From Planctomycetales bacterium (GTDB taxonomy: Bacteria > Planctomycetota > SZUA-567), in contig BNUQ01000045.1 in assembly GCA_025997475.1 (NCBI GenBank), forward strand, positions 1 through 15,888: DNA of 15,888 nucleotides. Direction: 5' to 3'. Positions 1 through 6,632 of this stretch are shown in pieces. How positions within the stretch are numbered: the stretch's first letter is position 1; every line of letters begins with the position of its first letter. The position numbers and the translations under genes are program-made. The notes under the pieces were generated by a model. The model did no database searches. It was not told where the DNA came from and worked only from the letters and a program-made list of their open reading frames with translations.

Positions 1-5
1 GCCCA

Positions 6-175
6 TAAAAACTCCACCACTACCAACTAAAAACTACCAACTACCAACTCTTTTTCCGCCTAGTTGGTAGTTTTTAGTGGTGGAGTTTGACGGTCAAAGA
101 TGCGCTTCGCGCGCGCTTGCGGATTTGTCCGTAAAAACTCCACCACTACCAACTAAAAACTACCGACTACCAACT
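6..175. repeat. Heptamer arrays in direct and inverted copies
   Basis: A 44-base block at 6-49 recurs almost exactly at 132-175 (one visible change), and an inverted, slightly shorter version lies at 62-88. Each block is a run of 7-base units such as TACCAAC and TAAAAAC. A GC-rich stretch with CGCTTCGCGCG sits between the inverted and second direct copies (about 102-118). Nothing coding is seen in 1-216, which lies downstream of pyrK. The inverted copies could fold in RNA, but there is no clear terminator T-tract. Confidence 0.8.
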
Positions 176-184
176 TTTTCGCCG

Positions 185-212
185 TAATTCGTAATTTTTA
201 ATTCGTAATTGA
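185..212. repeat. Four tandem heptamers (TAATTCG/TAATTTT) at the pyrK 3' end
   Basis: The units read TAATTCG, TAATTTT, TAATTCG, TAATTGA and end five bases from the pyrK stop codon at 217-219. The same unit order recurs at 10457-10491 beside the cysM stop. Confidence 0.8.
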
Positions 213-216
213 GTTT

Positions 217-996
217 CTACTCCCACGCAATTTCCGCGCCGTTGAAAACCGGACCGTCGGCGCAGACGCGGCGATATTTTTTCTCGCCGTTGACGTTCAC
301 CGCGACCGCGCATCCCATACACGCGCCGAAACCGCACGCCATCCGTTCTTCCAAACTCACCTGACACGGGATTTTTTTCGCCGCCGCCCAAACGCTTACC
401 GCTTGCAACATCGGACGCGGTCCGCAGGCGAAAATCGCGGCGGCGGCGGCAATGCGGTTTAACGCGGTTAATACATTACCGCGCTCGCCCGCCGAGCCGT
501 CGTCGGTAACGACGGTCAAGACGTCGCTCGCCGCGCGTAATTCTTCCGCCGCCAATAAGCGCGTCGCGTCGCGCGCGCCGAGAAGCGAATGGGTTTTAAT
601 TTGCCGTCGCCGCAATGCCGCCGCGAGCGGCATTAAACTCGGCGCTCCCGTGCCGCCGCCGATTAAAATTACGGCGGCGTCCGGCGTCAGCGCCGATAAA
701 TCGTAACCGTTGCCGAGCGGCGCGATGACGCTAACCGGCGTGTCGGCGGTCAAGCGGCTTAAAGTTTGCGTCCCCTCGCCCACGACGCCGTAAATAAACG
801 CGAAGCCGTCGCCGTCAAATTCGCTCGGCGCAAAGGCGCGGCGAAGCGAATGTTCCGACACCGCAATCATAAAAAATTGTCCCGGCAGAAAACCGCTTTC
901 CGGCGCGGCAATTTTCATCGCCCAGAAATTTTCATTTCGGTCGAGCGGGCGGTTGGAAATAATTTTGCCGGTGCGTTCTTTTTTCTGGGCGCCCAT
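217..996 (-). CDS. pyrK: Dihydroorotate dehydrogenase electron transfer subunit PyrK
   Basis: This 259-residue flavin/iron-sulfur subunit passes electrons from dihydroorotate dehydrogenase PyrD to NAD+ in pyrimidine synthesis. The N-terminal FAD-binding barrel is followed by a nucleotide-binding segment with GGGTGAPSL. The C-terminal [2Fe-2S] ligands are C221, C226, C229 and C245 in a CX4CX2CX15C pattern ending in RRVCADGPVF, a hallmark of PyrK. The FAD-contact stretch reads RRAFAPS, where many PyrK proteins have RRPxSI, which is a mild divergence. The ATG at 996 is preceded by a GGAG ribosome site six to seven bases away. Length is normal. No pyrD lies next to it: the gene upstream is unrelated and the downstream side is repeat DNA, so its partner must be encoded elsewhere. 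Confidence 0.93.
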   Translation of the reverse strand: MGAQKKERTGKIISNRPLDRNENFWAMKIAAPESGFLPGQFFMIAVSEHSLRRAFAPSEFDGDGFAFIYGVVGEGTQTLSRLTADTPVSVIAPLGNGYDLSALTPDAAVILIGGGTGAPSLMPLAAALRRRQIKTHSLLGARDATRLLAAEELRAASDVLTVVTDDGSAGERGNVLTALNRIAAAAAIFACGPRPMLQAVSVWAAAKKIPCQVSLEERMACGFGACMGCAVAVNVNGEKKYRRVCADGPVFNGAEIAWE

Positions 997-1018
997 CGCG
1001 GTCTCCGGTAGTTTTAGC

Positions 1019-1046
1019 GTTGAAAGTTAAAAGTTGAAAGTTAAGA
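1019..1046. repeat. Heptamer array, GTTGAAA/GTTAAAA type
   Basis: The four tandem 7-base units GTTGAAA, GTTAAAA, GTTGAAA, GTTAAGA lie just upstream of pyrK. They are the inverse of the CAACTTT/TAACTTT array at 1182-1237, so the two arrays bracket the spacer in opposite orientation. Confidence 0.75.
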
Positions 1047-1062
1047 AAACCGCACCGGTTAA

Positions 1063-1164
1063 TATACTCACTACGAATTGGTTTGCGGAAAAGTTGGTGC
1101 GTAAACACACGGCAGTTCACGTTTCCGCGAGACAAAATCCGTAAATCCATTCGAAGCGAGTATA
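1063..1164. mobile_element. MITE-like 102-bp element with imperfect terminal inverted repeats
   Basis: Positions 1063-1089 match the reverse complement of 1138-1164 at 22 of 27 bases, both ends starting TATACTC. There is no transposase and no convincing ORF inside. It sits between the two inverted heptamer arrays upstream of pyrK. It may be a decayed non-autonomous element or simply a large imperfect hairpin. No second copy is recognised in this window. Confidence 0.45.
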
Positions 1165-1181
1165 GACGTTTGCTCTTTTCT

Positions 1182-1237
1182 CAACTTTTAACTTTCAACT
1201 TTCAACTTTTAACTTTTAGCGCTCAACGCTCAACTCT
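1182..1237. repeat. Heptamer array, CAACTTT/TAACTTT type, overlapping a gene end
   Basis: Eight consecutive 7-base units, the last three degenerate: CAACTTT, TAACTTT, CAACTTT, CAACTTT, TAACTTT, TAGCGCT, CAACGCT, CAACTCT. The array runs into the last codons and stop (1230-1232) of the minus-strand gene. Confidence 0.8.
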
Positions 1238-2264
1238 CGTTTTTACTGCGTTCCGCTTCCACCAACGGGCGCGAGAACGAAATGTTGTAAAACAGCAGGC
1301 GGGTTACGTTGTTGTAGTTGATGCGGTTCAGTTCGACGATAATCCGGCGGCGATTGACGATAATTTTCAGGCATTCCGCGACCGCGTCCGTCAGGTTGCG
1401 TTTGCCGATATTTTCGATGGGCAGGCGCAAGGCGGCGATTTTGTCGAGCATATCGCCGATGACGTTGATTTTGATGAGCATCGCCTGATGCAAAATTTTT
1501 TCCTGTTGCAGGCGGACTTCCGGATTTTTGATTTTGGTGATGCGTTTGAGTTCGTCGTCGCACTGATTGACGTTGGTTACCATACCGGTCAGCGTTTGCG
1601 GGTCGTCGCGCAACACGATGCTGTCCTCGCCGTCGTCGAGCGGCATATCAATGCCCTGCGCGCCGCGCGACGCGAGCGAACGTAATTTTCTTTTTTGCTC
1701 TTCTTTGCGCATTTCCGCTTCTTTGGCGCGGCGCAAAATTTCTTCGATTTCTTTTTTGCCGACGGGCGTCGCCCAATGCATTGCTTCCGTGTCGATTTCG
1801 CTGAGGCGCAATTCGATTTTTTTCTTGATGTCGAAAATCCGCGAATTCGCCGACCAGTCCGTCGGTATCACTAAATAATCCCACCAGCGCAAGCGGCGAA
1901 TGGCGTAATCGTATGCTTCCGGCGGCAATTCGCCGCGCTTGATTTTTGCGATGGTCGCTTCCACCGCCGCGTCGCCGCCGCGTCCGCGCGCGGAAACCAA
2001 CCACGCGATTTGCGCCGCCGTCAGACCCAACGCCACCCAAAAAATCAGCGTTTGCCCCAACAACAACATCGCCACCGCGACGATGCCGACCAAAACGATG
2101 CCGCTGGCCGACGGCGTGGGCGAAGTGCTGGCGAAGATATTTTTCGCGTCGCTCGCGAGACAGTCGTAAAAATACGCGCCCATATCCGGGAGTTGCATCA
2201 GCAATTCCCGCGTGTCGCCGGTGTCGCCGGCGTTTTCGGTAGAGAGGGCGGTTTCAATAGCCAT
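1230..2264 (-). CDS. Membrane protein of unknown function with two helices and a coiled coil
   Basis: I do not recognise the family of this 344-residue protein. Residues 1-52 form an acidic, polar N-terminus, and residues 54-91 form two closely spaced hydrophobic helices. The rest is soluble and charged, with a strongly alternating Lys/Glu coiled coil around 168-198 and a helical region to about 320. The arrangement suggests an inner-membrane hairpin anchor with a large cytoplasmic helical domain. No catalytic motif is visible. The ATG at 2264 lacks a clear ribosome site. An in-frame Met at residue 23 is an alternative start. The stop codon lies within the heptamer array. Neighbouring genes give no functional hint. 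Codon use resembles the rest of the window, so there is no sign of recent transfer. Confidence 0.8.
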   Translation of the reverse strand: MAIETALSTENAGDTGDTRELLMQLPDMGAYFYDCLASDAKNIFASTSPTPSASGIVLVGIVAVAMLLLGQTLIFWVALGLTAAQIAWLVSARGRGGDAAVEATIAKIKRGELPPEAYDYAIRRLRWWDYLVIPTDWSANSRIFDIKKKIELRLSEIDTEAMHWATPVGKKEIEEILRRAKEAEMRKEEQKRKLRSLASRGAQGIDMPLDDGEDSIVLRDDPQTLTGMVTNVNQCDDELKRITKIKNPEVRLQQEKILHQAMLIKINVIGDMLDKIAALRLPIENIGKRNLTDAVAECLKIIVNRRRIIVELNRINYNNVTRLLFYNISFSRPLVEAERSKNES

Positions 2265-2282
2265 CGCGTCGGTGCCAATCGG

Positions 2283-2401
2283 GAATTAAAAATTACAAAT
2301 TAAAAGTTACAAATTTTGGTGTTTGCTTTTCAAGTTCGCTACGCGCAATTTTGACGACTAACGCCTCGATTTTTAATTGTCAATTGTTAATGGTTAATTG
2401 C
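2283..2401. repeat. Two heptamer arrays facing each other
   Basis: Units of AAATTAA/AAATTAC type lie at 2283-2317, and TAATTGT-type units (TAATTGT, CAATTGT, TAATGGT, TAATTGC) at 2374-2401. They are roughly inverse and flank a short GC-rich stretch with TTCGCTACGCG. This spacer separates divergent genes (2264 minus, 2512 plus) and should hold their promoters, but no convincing -35/-10 pair stands out. Confidence 0.7.
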
Positions 2402-2511
2402 CGTTGGATTAGAGGAAATCCGTTTTTATCGTCAATGACGCCGCTATTGTAACCGTCCGCCGCCGCTCTAAAATTTTTGCCCTTTGGGCGCGCGGCGGCG
2501 GCGCGGAAACG

Positions 2512-3150
2512 ATGGCGATTGCTTGTAAAATTTGTAGCCAAGAACTCGACGCTTTTTCCGGCGGGCGGTGCCGGAAATGCCGACAGTTGGTTTGTAGCGA
2601 CTGCACGGCGAGCGGCGGCGCGACGAACGCCAAAGGTCTGCTGTGCAAAAGTTGCGCCGCCGGCGAAGCGGCGCTGACGGCGCGCCCGGAATTGCCCGCC
2701 GCGGGTGCGCCGACACCGGCAAACGCCGCGCCCGCCGCGTCCGCCGCGTCCGCCGCGTCCGCCGCCGCGCCGCGTCGGAAATTGCCGCCGTTGTCAACGG
2801 TCGCCGCGCTGTTTCTCGCCGCGTTGTTTTTGTTCGGGGCGATTGCGTTGTATCCGCGCGTCGAGATTTGGTATAACTTGCGCGTGCTGATTAACGGCGA
2901 CGACGCGGCGGCGGCGGCGGCGCAAGAGAAATTAGCCCGTCGCGGCGGGAACTACGTGTTTGAACATTTGTGCGCGATTATCGAACTGACGCCGGAACCG
3001 GCGCGGAGCCGCGCCGTCCGCGCATTGGGCAAAATCGCGGACGCGCGCGCAGCGGACGCCCGCGACTATTTGCAATCCTTGATGCCCGACGCCTCGCCGG
3101 AATTCCGCGCCGGATTAATCGAAGCGTTGCGCGACCAAGAGCGACGGTAG
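2512..3150 (+). CDS. Zinc-finger, single-membrane-helix, HEAT-like repeat protein
   Basis: This 212-residue protein has three parts. Residues 5-48 hold eight cysteines in four CX2C pairs (C5/C8, C20/C23, C28/C31, C45/C48), spaced like a cross-brace finger binding two zinc ions. Residues 57-93 form an Ala/Pro/Ser-rich linker with three AAS units. Residues 94-114 are a membrane helix. The C-terminal part (about 120-212) is helical, with paired-helix spacing and an ARAVRALGKIAD-like segment resembling one or two HEAT repeats. It is probably membrane-anchored with the finger on one side and the protein-binding repeats on the other. No enzyme motif is seen and I cannot name the family. The ATG at 2512 has only a weak GGAA upstream. 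It is separated from the following MCP gene by 121 bases. Confidence 0.8.
   Translation: MAIACKICSQELDAFSGGRCRKCRQLVCSDCTASGGATNAKGLLCKSCAAGEAALTARPELPAAGAPTPANAAPAASAASAASAAAPRRKLPPLSTVAALFLAALFLFGAIALYPRVEIWYNLRVLINGDDAAAAAAQEKLARRGGNYVFEHLCAIIELTPEPARSRAVRALGKIADARAADARDYLQSLMPDASPEFRAGLIEALRDQERR
2732..2758 (+). repeat. Three perfect 9-bp tandem repeats inside a coding linker
   Basis: CCGCCGCGT occurs three times head to tail and encodes part of the Ala-Ala-Ser repeats in the linker of the zinc-finger protein. The copy number can change without breaking the frame. Confidence 0.85.
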
Positions 3151-3224
3151 AGCCGTTAAAAATTAACCGCTTCGTTGATTGACCAAGTCGCTTCGCGAAA
3201 TCTGTAACCAACCCCATTCGTTCA

Positions 3225-3238
3225 TAATTTGTAATTGG
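3225..3238. repeat. Two tandem heptamers upstream of the MCP gene
   Basis: TAATTTG and TAATTGG lie in the 121-base spacer (3151-3271). The spacer also has a GTCGCTTCGCGA palindrome near 3188, similar to that at 9174 in another heptamer spacer. Confidence 0.5.
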
Positions 3239-3271
3239 CGCGTCGCTTGACTCAAAAGGGAGGACGAAAAA

Positions 3272-4717
3272 ATGTTCGGTCGTATCAAACAGATGCGGGT
3301 TACGCAGAAGTTAGTGTTGCTCATCGCGGTCTTTGTGGTCGGTTATGTGGTGTCGATTTCGTTTTTGTTTAAGACGTTGAACGACTTGAAAATCCACGGC
3401 GACCTCTACAACTCGATAATTATGGGTAACGACCTCATTGCCGACGTTTTGCCGCCGCCGGAATACATCATCGAACCGTATCTCGACGTGTTGCAAATCA
3501 TCACCGAAGACGACGCGGCGCGGCGAAACGCTCTCGTCGGCGAATTGGCGCGGCTGAAAAAGGACTACGACGCGCGGCACGCGGTCTGGGTGCGCGATTT
3601 GCCCGCCGGCGAAATGCGCGAAGTTATGCTCAAAGGCACTTACGAACCGGCGATTAAATTTTTCAGTATCGTCAACGGCGAATTTTTAACGGCGGTCGGA
3701 GCCGGAGAACTCGCCCGCGCCGAAAACATCGCGCGGACCCAACTGAAACCGCTTTATCAGGAGCATCGCGACAACGTCGATAAAGTCGTCGAATTGGCGA
3801 CGCAATATCTCGACGCGCAAAGCGCGCGGGCGGTTCGCGCCATCAATTTCGGCACCACCGTGTCGCTCGTGCTCGCCGTCGCCGTGATTGTGGTGGTTCT
3901 GCTCGTCAGCCGAACGCTCGGCGCGTCGATAACCGTGCCGCTCACCCGCGTTATCGCCACGCTCAGCGACGATTCGGACAAAATTCGCGGCGCCTCGGAA
4001 ACGCTCTCCACCGACAGTCAGGAACTCGCGGCGTCCAATACCGAACTCGAACAATCGGTGGCGTCGTTGAAAGAATCGTCGTCGGCCATCGCGCAGAATA
4101 CGGAGAACTTGAAGCAGGCGTTCGCGCTTGCCGACAAAACGCGAACCTCCGCGACCAAAGGCGACGAGGAAATGGGAAAAATGTTGTCGTCGATGGATGC
4201 CTTGAAAGAATCGAGCGCGCAGATTAAGCGGGTGATTGGCGTGATTGACGCGATTGCGGCGCAGACCAATTTGTTGGCGTTAAACGCGGCGGTGGAAGCG
4301 GCGCGCGCCGGCGAAGCGGGCAAGGGGTTTGCCGTGGTGGCGGAAGAAGTGCGGAATCTCGCGCAAAAAAGCGCCGAAGCGGTGAAAGACACGGCAAAAA
4401 TTATCGAAGGCAATATCCAACTGTCTAATCAAGGAGTGACGTTGGCGGGACAGGTCGGGGAAACGCTCGCCGAAATTACGGCGAATGCCGAAGAGATGCA
4501 GTCGCTGATGCAAAAAATTGCCGATGCCAGCGAAGAGCAGACCCGCGGCATCCGGTCGATTAACGAGGCGGTAACGCAGATGGGAACCGCCACCGCGCAA
4601 AACGCGGAAGGGGCGGAACGATGCTCTTCGGCGGCGACGGACTTGGACGTGCAGGCGCGCAACTTGGGCGAAGTCGTCGTCGAATTAACCTCGATGGTGA
4701 GCAAACGCGCTTCTTGA
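3272..4717 (+). CDS. Methyl-accepting chemotaxis protein
   Basis: This 481-residue inner-membrane receptor should signal to CheA/CheW. TM1 spans about 12-32, an extracytoplasmic helical sensor about 35-190, and TM2 about 193-213. The cytoplasmic signalling domain carries the conserved hairpin tip (about 328-361: QTNLLALNAAVEAARAGE followed by GKGFAVVAEEVR). The linker after TM2 begins with a VPL motif, as HAMP domains do, but then passes directly into a Ser/Thr/Gln-rich coiled coil. The second HAMP helix with its usual Glu-Leu pattern is not obvious, so HAMP appears short or absent. There is no C-terminal CheR-docking pentapeptide. The start is decided by the strong ribosome site AGGGAGGA at 3257-3264. 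A terminator follows, so the gene is monocistronic. The ligand cannot be predicted. Confidence 0.93.
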   Translation: MFGRIKQMRVTQKLVLLIAVFVVGYVVSISFLFKTLNDLKIHGDLYNSIIMGNDLIADVLPPPEYIIEPYLDVLQIITEDDAARRNALVGELARLKKDYDARHAVWVRDLPAGEMREVMLKGTYEPAIKFFSIVNGEFLTAVGAGELARAENIARTQLKPLYQEHRDNVDKVVELATQYLDAQSARAVRAINFGTTVSLVLAVAVIVVVLLVSRTLGASITVPLTRVIATLSDDSDKIRGASETLSTDSQELAASNTELEQSVASLKESSSAIAQNTENLKQAFALADKTRTSATKGDEEMGKMLSSMDALKESSAQIKRVIGVIDAIAAQTNLLALNAAVEAARAGEAGKGFAVVAEEVRNLAQKSAEAVKDTAKIIEGNIQLSNQGVTLAGQVGETLAEITANAEEMQSLMQKIADASEEQTRGIRSINEAVTQMGTATAQNAEGAERCSSAATDLDVQARNLGEVVVELTSMVSKRAS

Positions 4718-4734
4718 CCGTTTTCGCGGAATAT

Positions 4735-4779
4735 AAAAAAAATCCGGCGTCGGGCTTGCGCCCCGCGCCGGATTTTTTT
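4735..4779 (+). terminator. Rho-independent terminator after the MCP gene
   Basis: The stem ATCCGGCG (4742-4749) pairs with CGCCGGAT (4766-4773). It is extended by an A-run before and a seven-T run after, so it could work on both strands. It begins 18 bases after the MCP stop. Confidence 0.9.
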
Positions 4780-5051
4780 GTCAATTAAATTTCGGATGGT
4801 GCAGATGCGCCGTTTTTTCCCCGAGTTGCGCGACGGCAAACCGCCTCGTCGCTTCACCGCCGGTTATTCATCGTCCCGCCCTTGCAGGGCTATAGTCGTT
4901 TGATTTTTGAAACGAACGGCGTCTGGTTATTAGCAGACAATAATCGCTTGCGTCTGTCCACTGTTCACTATCAAACCAAGTTCTATTTTTAAGTCAATTG
5001 ACTATACTTATCGCCGCCGTCAATTTATCCGGCGGCGCGTAACAAGAGTTC
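4780..5051. other. Spacer without a convincing gene
   Basis: About 270 bases hold only a 35-codon ORF (4796-4903) without ribosome site or recognisable product, and a few short inverted repeats. The clearest is CGCCGCCG at 5012-5019 pairing with CGGCGGCG at 5030-5037, an 8-bp stem with a 10-base loop and no T-tract. Confidence 0.6.
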
Positions 5052-5198
5052 TTAGGGCGTGTTCACTATAAAAATGGCGTGAAAATCCCGTAAATCGTAG
5101 CGGGACGGGTTTTACTTTTTCGACACGCTACGACGCGAGCGTTTTCATTGCCGATATTTTCGGGTAAATTGCAGTAAATTATAGTGAACACGCCCTAA
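5052..5198. mobile_element. 147-bp MITE-like element with perfect 19-bp terminal inverted repeats
   Basis: TTAGGGCGTGTTCACTATA at 5052-5070 is the exact reverse complement of 5180-5198. If the element proper begins at GGGCGTG, it is flanked by TA on both sides, as expected for a TA target duplication of the kind made by IS630/mariner-type and some IS5-group transposases. The interior has TCGTAGCG pairing with CGCTACGA but no ORF of note. The right end abuts the heptamer array at the 3' end of the desulfurase gene. No transposase or second copy is present in this window. Confidence 0.7.
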
Positions 5199-5237
5199 TT
5201 CTTAATTCTTAATTGTTAATTGTTAATTGTTAATTGT
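5196..5237. repeat. Six tandem heptamers TAATT(C/G)T supplying the desulfurase stop codon
   Basis: Six contiguous units: two TAATTCT then four TAATTGT. They overlap the MITE end by three bases and the desulfurase gene by fifteen bases. The last residues (Ile-Asn-Asn) and the TAA stop of that gene are read from the repeat. Confidence 0.9.
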
Positions 5238-6632
5238 TCTCACCAACTCGTGCAGGGCGTTGACTAAAAAGTCGATTTCTTCGCGGGTGTTGTAGAACGC
5301 TATCGACGGACGCACCGAACCTTCCAAACCGAACCGGCGGTGCGCCGGTTGCGCGCAGTGGTGTCCGGCGCGGAGCGCGATGCCGCGCGCGCTTAAAAAT
5401 TTACCGGTTGCTTCGACCGAATGACGGTCCAACACAAACGCCGCGACGCTCGCTTTTTCTTTCGCCGTGCCAATTATCCGCAGACCTTTCACGCCGCGCA
5501 ATTTTTCCAACGTGTAGCCCAACAACTGATGTTCATACGCCGCGATTTTTTCCCGCCCGACGGCGTTCACATAGTCCAGCGCCGCGCCGAGTCCCACCGC
5601 GTCGGCGATGTTGCCGGTGCCGGCTTCAAATTTTGCCGGATATTCTTGATATTGCGTTTTCTCGAACGTTACGTCGGCAATCATATTCCCGCCGCCCTGA
5701 TACGGCTCCGCCGCTTTCAACCCGGCGTCCGTGCCATACACCGCGCCGATGCCCGTCGGACCGAAAATTTTATGCCCCGAAAACACGAACCAATCGACGC
5801 CGAGCGCCGCCACGTTCACCGGCAAATGCGCCACCGATTGCGCGCCGTCAACCAAAATCGGCGCGCCGTGCCGGTGCGCGATGGCGGTCAATTCGGCGAC
5901 CGGCGTAATCGTGCCGAGCGCGTTCGACACGTGCGCCACGGCGACAAATTTCGTGCGCGGCGTGAATAAATTTTCGTAGGCGGACAAAATGATTTCACCG
6001 GCGTCGTTAATCGGCGCCACCCGCAACACCGCGCCCGTCGCCGCCGCGACCAACTGCCACGGGACAATGTTGGCGTGATGTTCGAGTTCGGTCAAAATAA
6101 TTTCGTCGCCGGCTTGCAGACGCGGACGGACAAACGCCTGCGCGACCAAATTAATGCCCTCGGTCGTGCCGCGCACCCAGACGATATTTCTCGCCGACGG
6201 CGCGCCGATAAAGTCCGCGACTTTCTGCCGCGCCGCTTCGTAGGCGTTGGTCGAACGCGCCGCGAGTTCGTGCGCGCCGCGATGGACGTTGGAATTTTCG
6301 TGTTGGTAATAATAGGACAACCGCTCGATGACCTGTCGCGGGCGTTGCGTCGTCGCGGCGTTGTCCAACCACACGAGCGGCTTCCCGCCGTTGACTCTTT
6401 CGTTGAGAATCGGGAAGTCCTTGCGCCATTCGTTGTGACTGACCGGCGCCGACGTCGGCGCATATTCCGGCGAGAACGCGGTGGGCGACAGTCCGGCGAC
6501 GGTGTCAAGCGCCGGTGCCGCCGCCGCGGTCAAAGGCGCCGCCGCGTCCGCCGGAAAATAGGCGTTTGCCCAGTTCGCCAATTGTTCGGCGGTCGGCAAA
6601 CCGGGTTGGTAAAAATTAGTTGGCGTAATCAT
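5223..6632 (-). CDS. Encapsulin cargo cysteine desulfurase (SufS-type)
   Basis: This 469-residue PLP enzyme converts cysteine to alanine plus persulfide sulfur. The catalytic core (about 68-465) is SufS-like: the PLP lysine is K288 in SGHKIFGPTG and the catalytic cysteine is C426 in RAGHHCAQP, with HH at 185-186 before the cofactor site. Residues 1-65 are an extra Ala/Pro-rich, apparently disordered segment absent from ordinary SufS. Such extensions are the cargo-loading region of family 2A encapsulin desulfurases, although the characterised Synechococcus one is, as I recall, much longer. The ATG at 6632 lies 17 bases inside the encapsulin gene and has a GGGGGA ribosome site, indicating translational coupling. 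The C-terminus ends in repeat-encoded residues. No SufE or SufBCD genes lie nearby, which fits sulfur storage better than Fe-S assembly. Confidence 0.95.
   Translation of the reverse strand: MITPTNFYQPGLPTAEQLANWANAYFPADAAAPLTAAAAPALDTVAGLSPTAFSPEYAPTSAPVSHNEWRKDFPILNERVNGGKPLVWLDNAATTQRPRQVIERLSYYYQHENSNVHRGAHELAARSTNAYEAARQKVADFIGAPSARNIVWVRGTTEGINLVAQAFVRPRLQAGDEIILTELEHHANIVPWQLVAAATGAVLRVAPINDAGEIILSAYENLFTPRTKFVAVAHVSNALGTITPVAELTAIAHRHGAPILVDGAQSVAHLPVNVAALGVDWFVFSGHKIFGPTGIGAVYGTDAGLKAAEPYQGGGNMIADVTFEKTQYQEYPAKFEAGTGNIADAVGLGAALDYVNAVGREKIAAYEHQLLGYTLEKLRGVKGLRIIGTAKEKASVAAFVLDRHSVEATGKFLSARGIALRAGHHCAQPAHRRFGLEGSVRPSIAFYNTREEIDFLVNALHELVRTINN

Noticed and set aside
3179..3208. Sigma-70 promoter for the MCP gene (TTGACC, 18 bases, TGTAAC)
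   Set aside because: The -10 match is weak, and the stretch contains a CGCTTCGCGA palindrome shared with other repeat spacers, so the match may be chance.
4796..4903. 35-codon ORF with ATG GTG CAG start after the MCP terminator
   Set aside because: No ribosome site, no recognisable product and no neighbouring partner; kept only as part of the spacer description.
5223..6632. Housekeeping SufS of an Fe-S assembly operon
   Set aside because: No sufB, sufC, sufD or sufE nearby; the cargo-like extension and the overlap with the encapsulin gene point to nanocompartment cargo.
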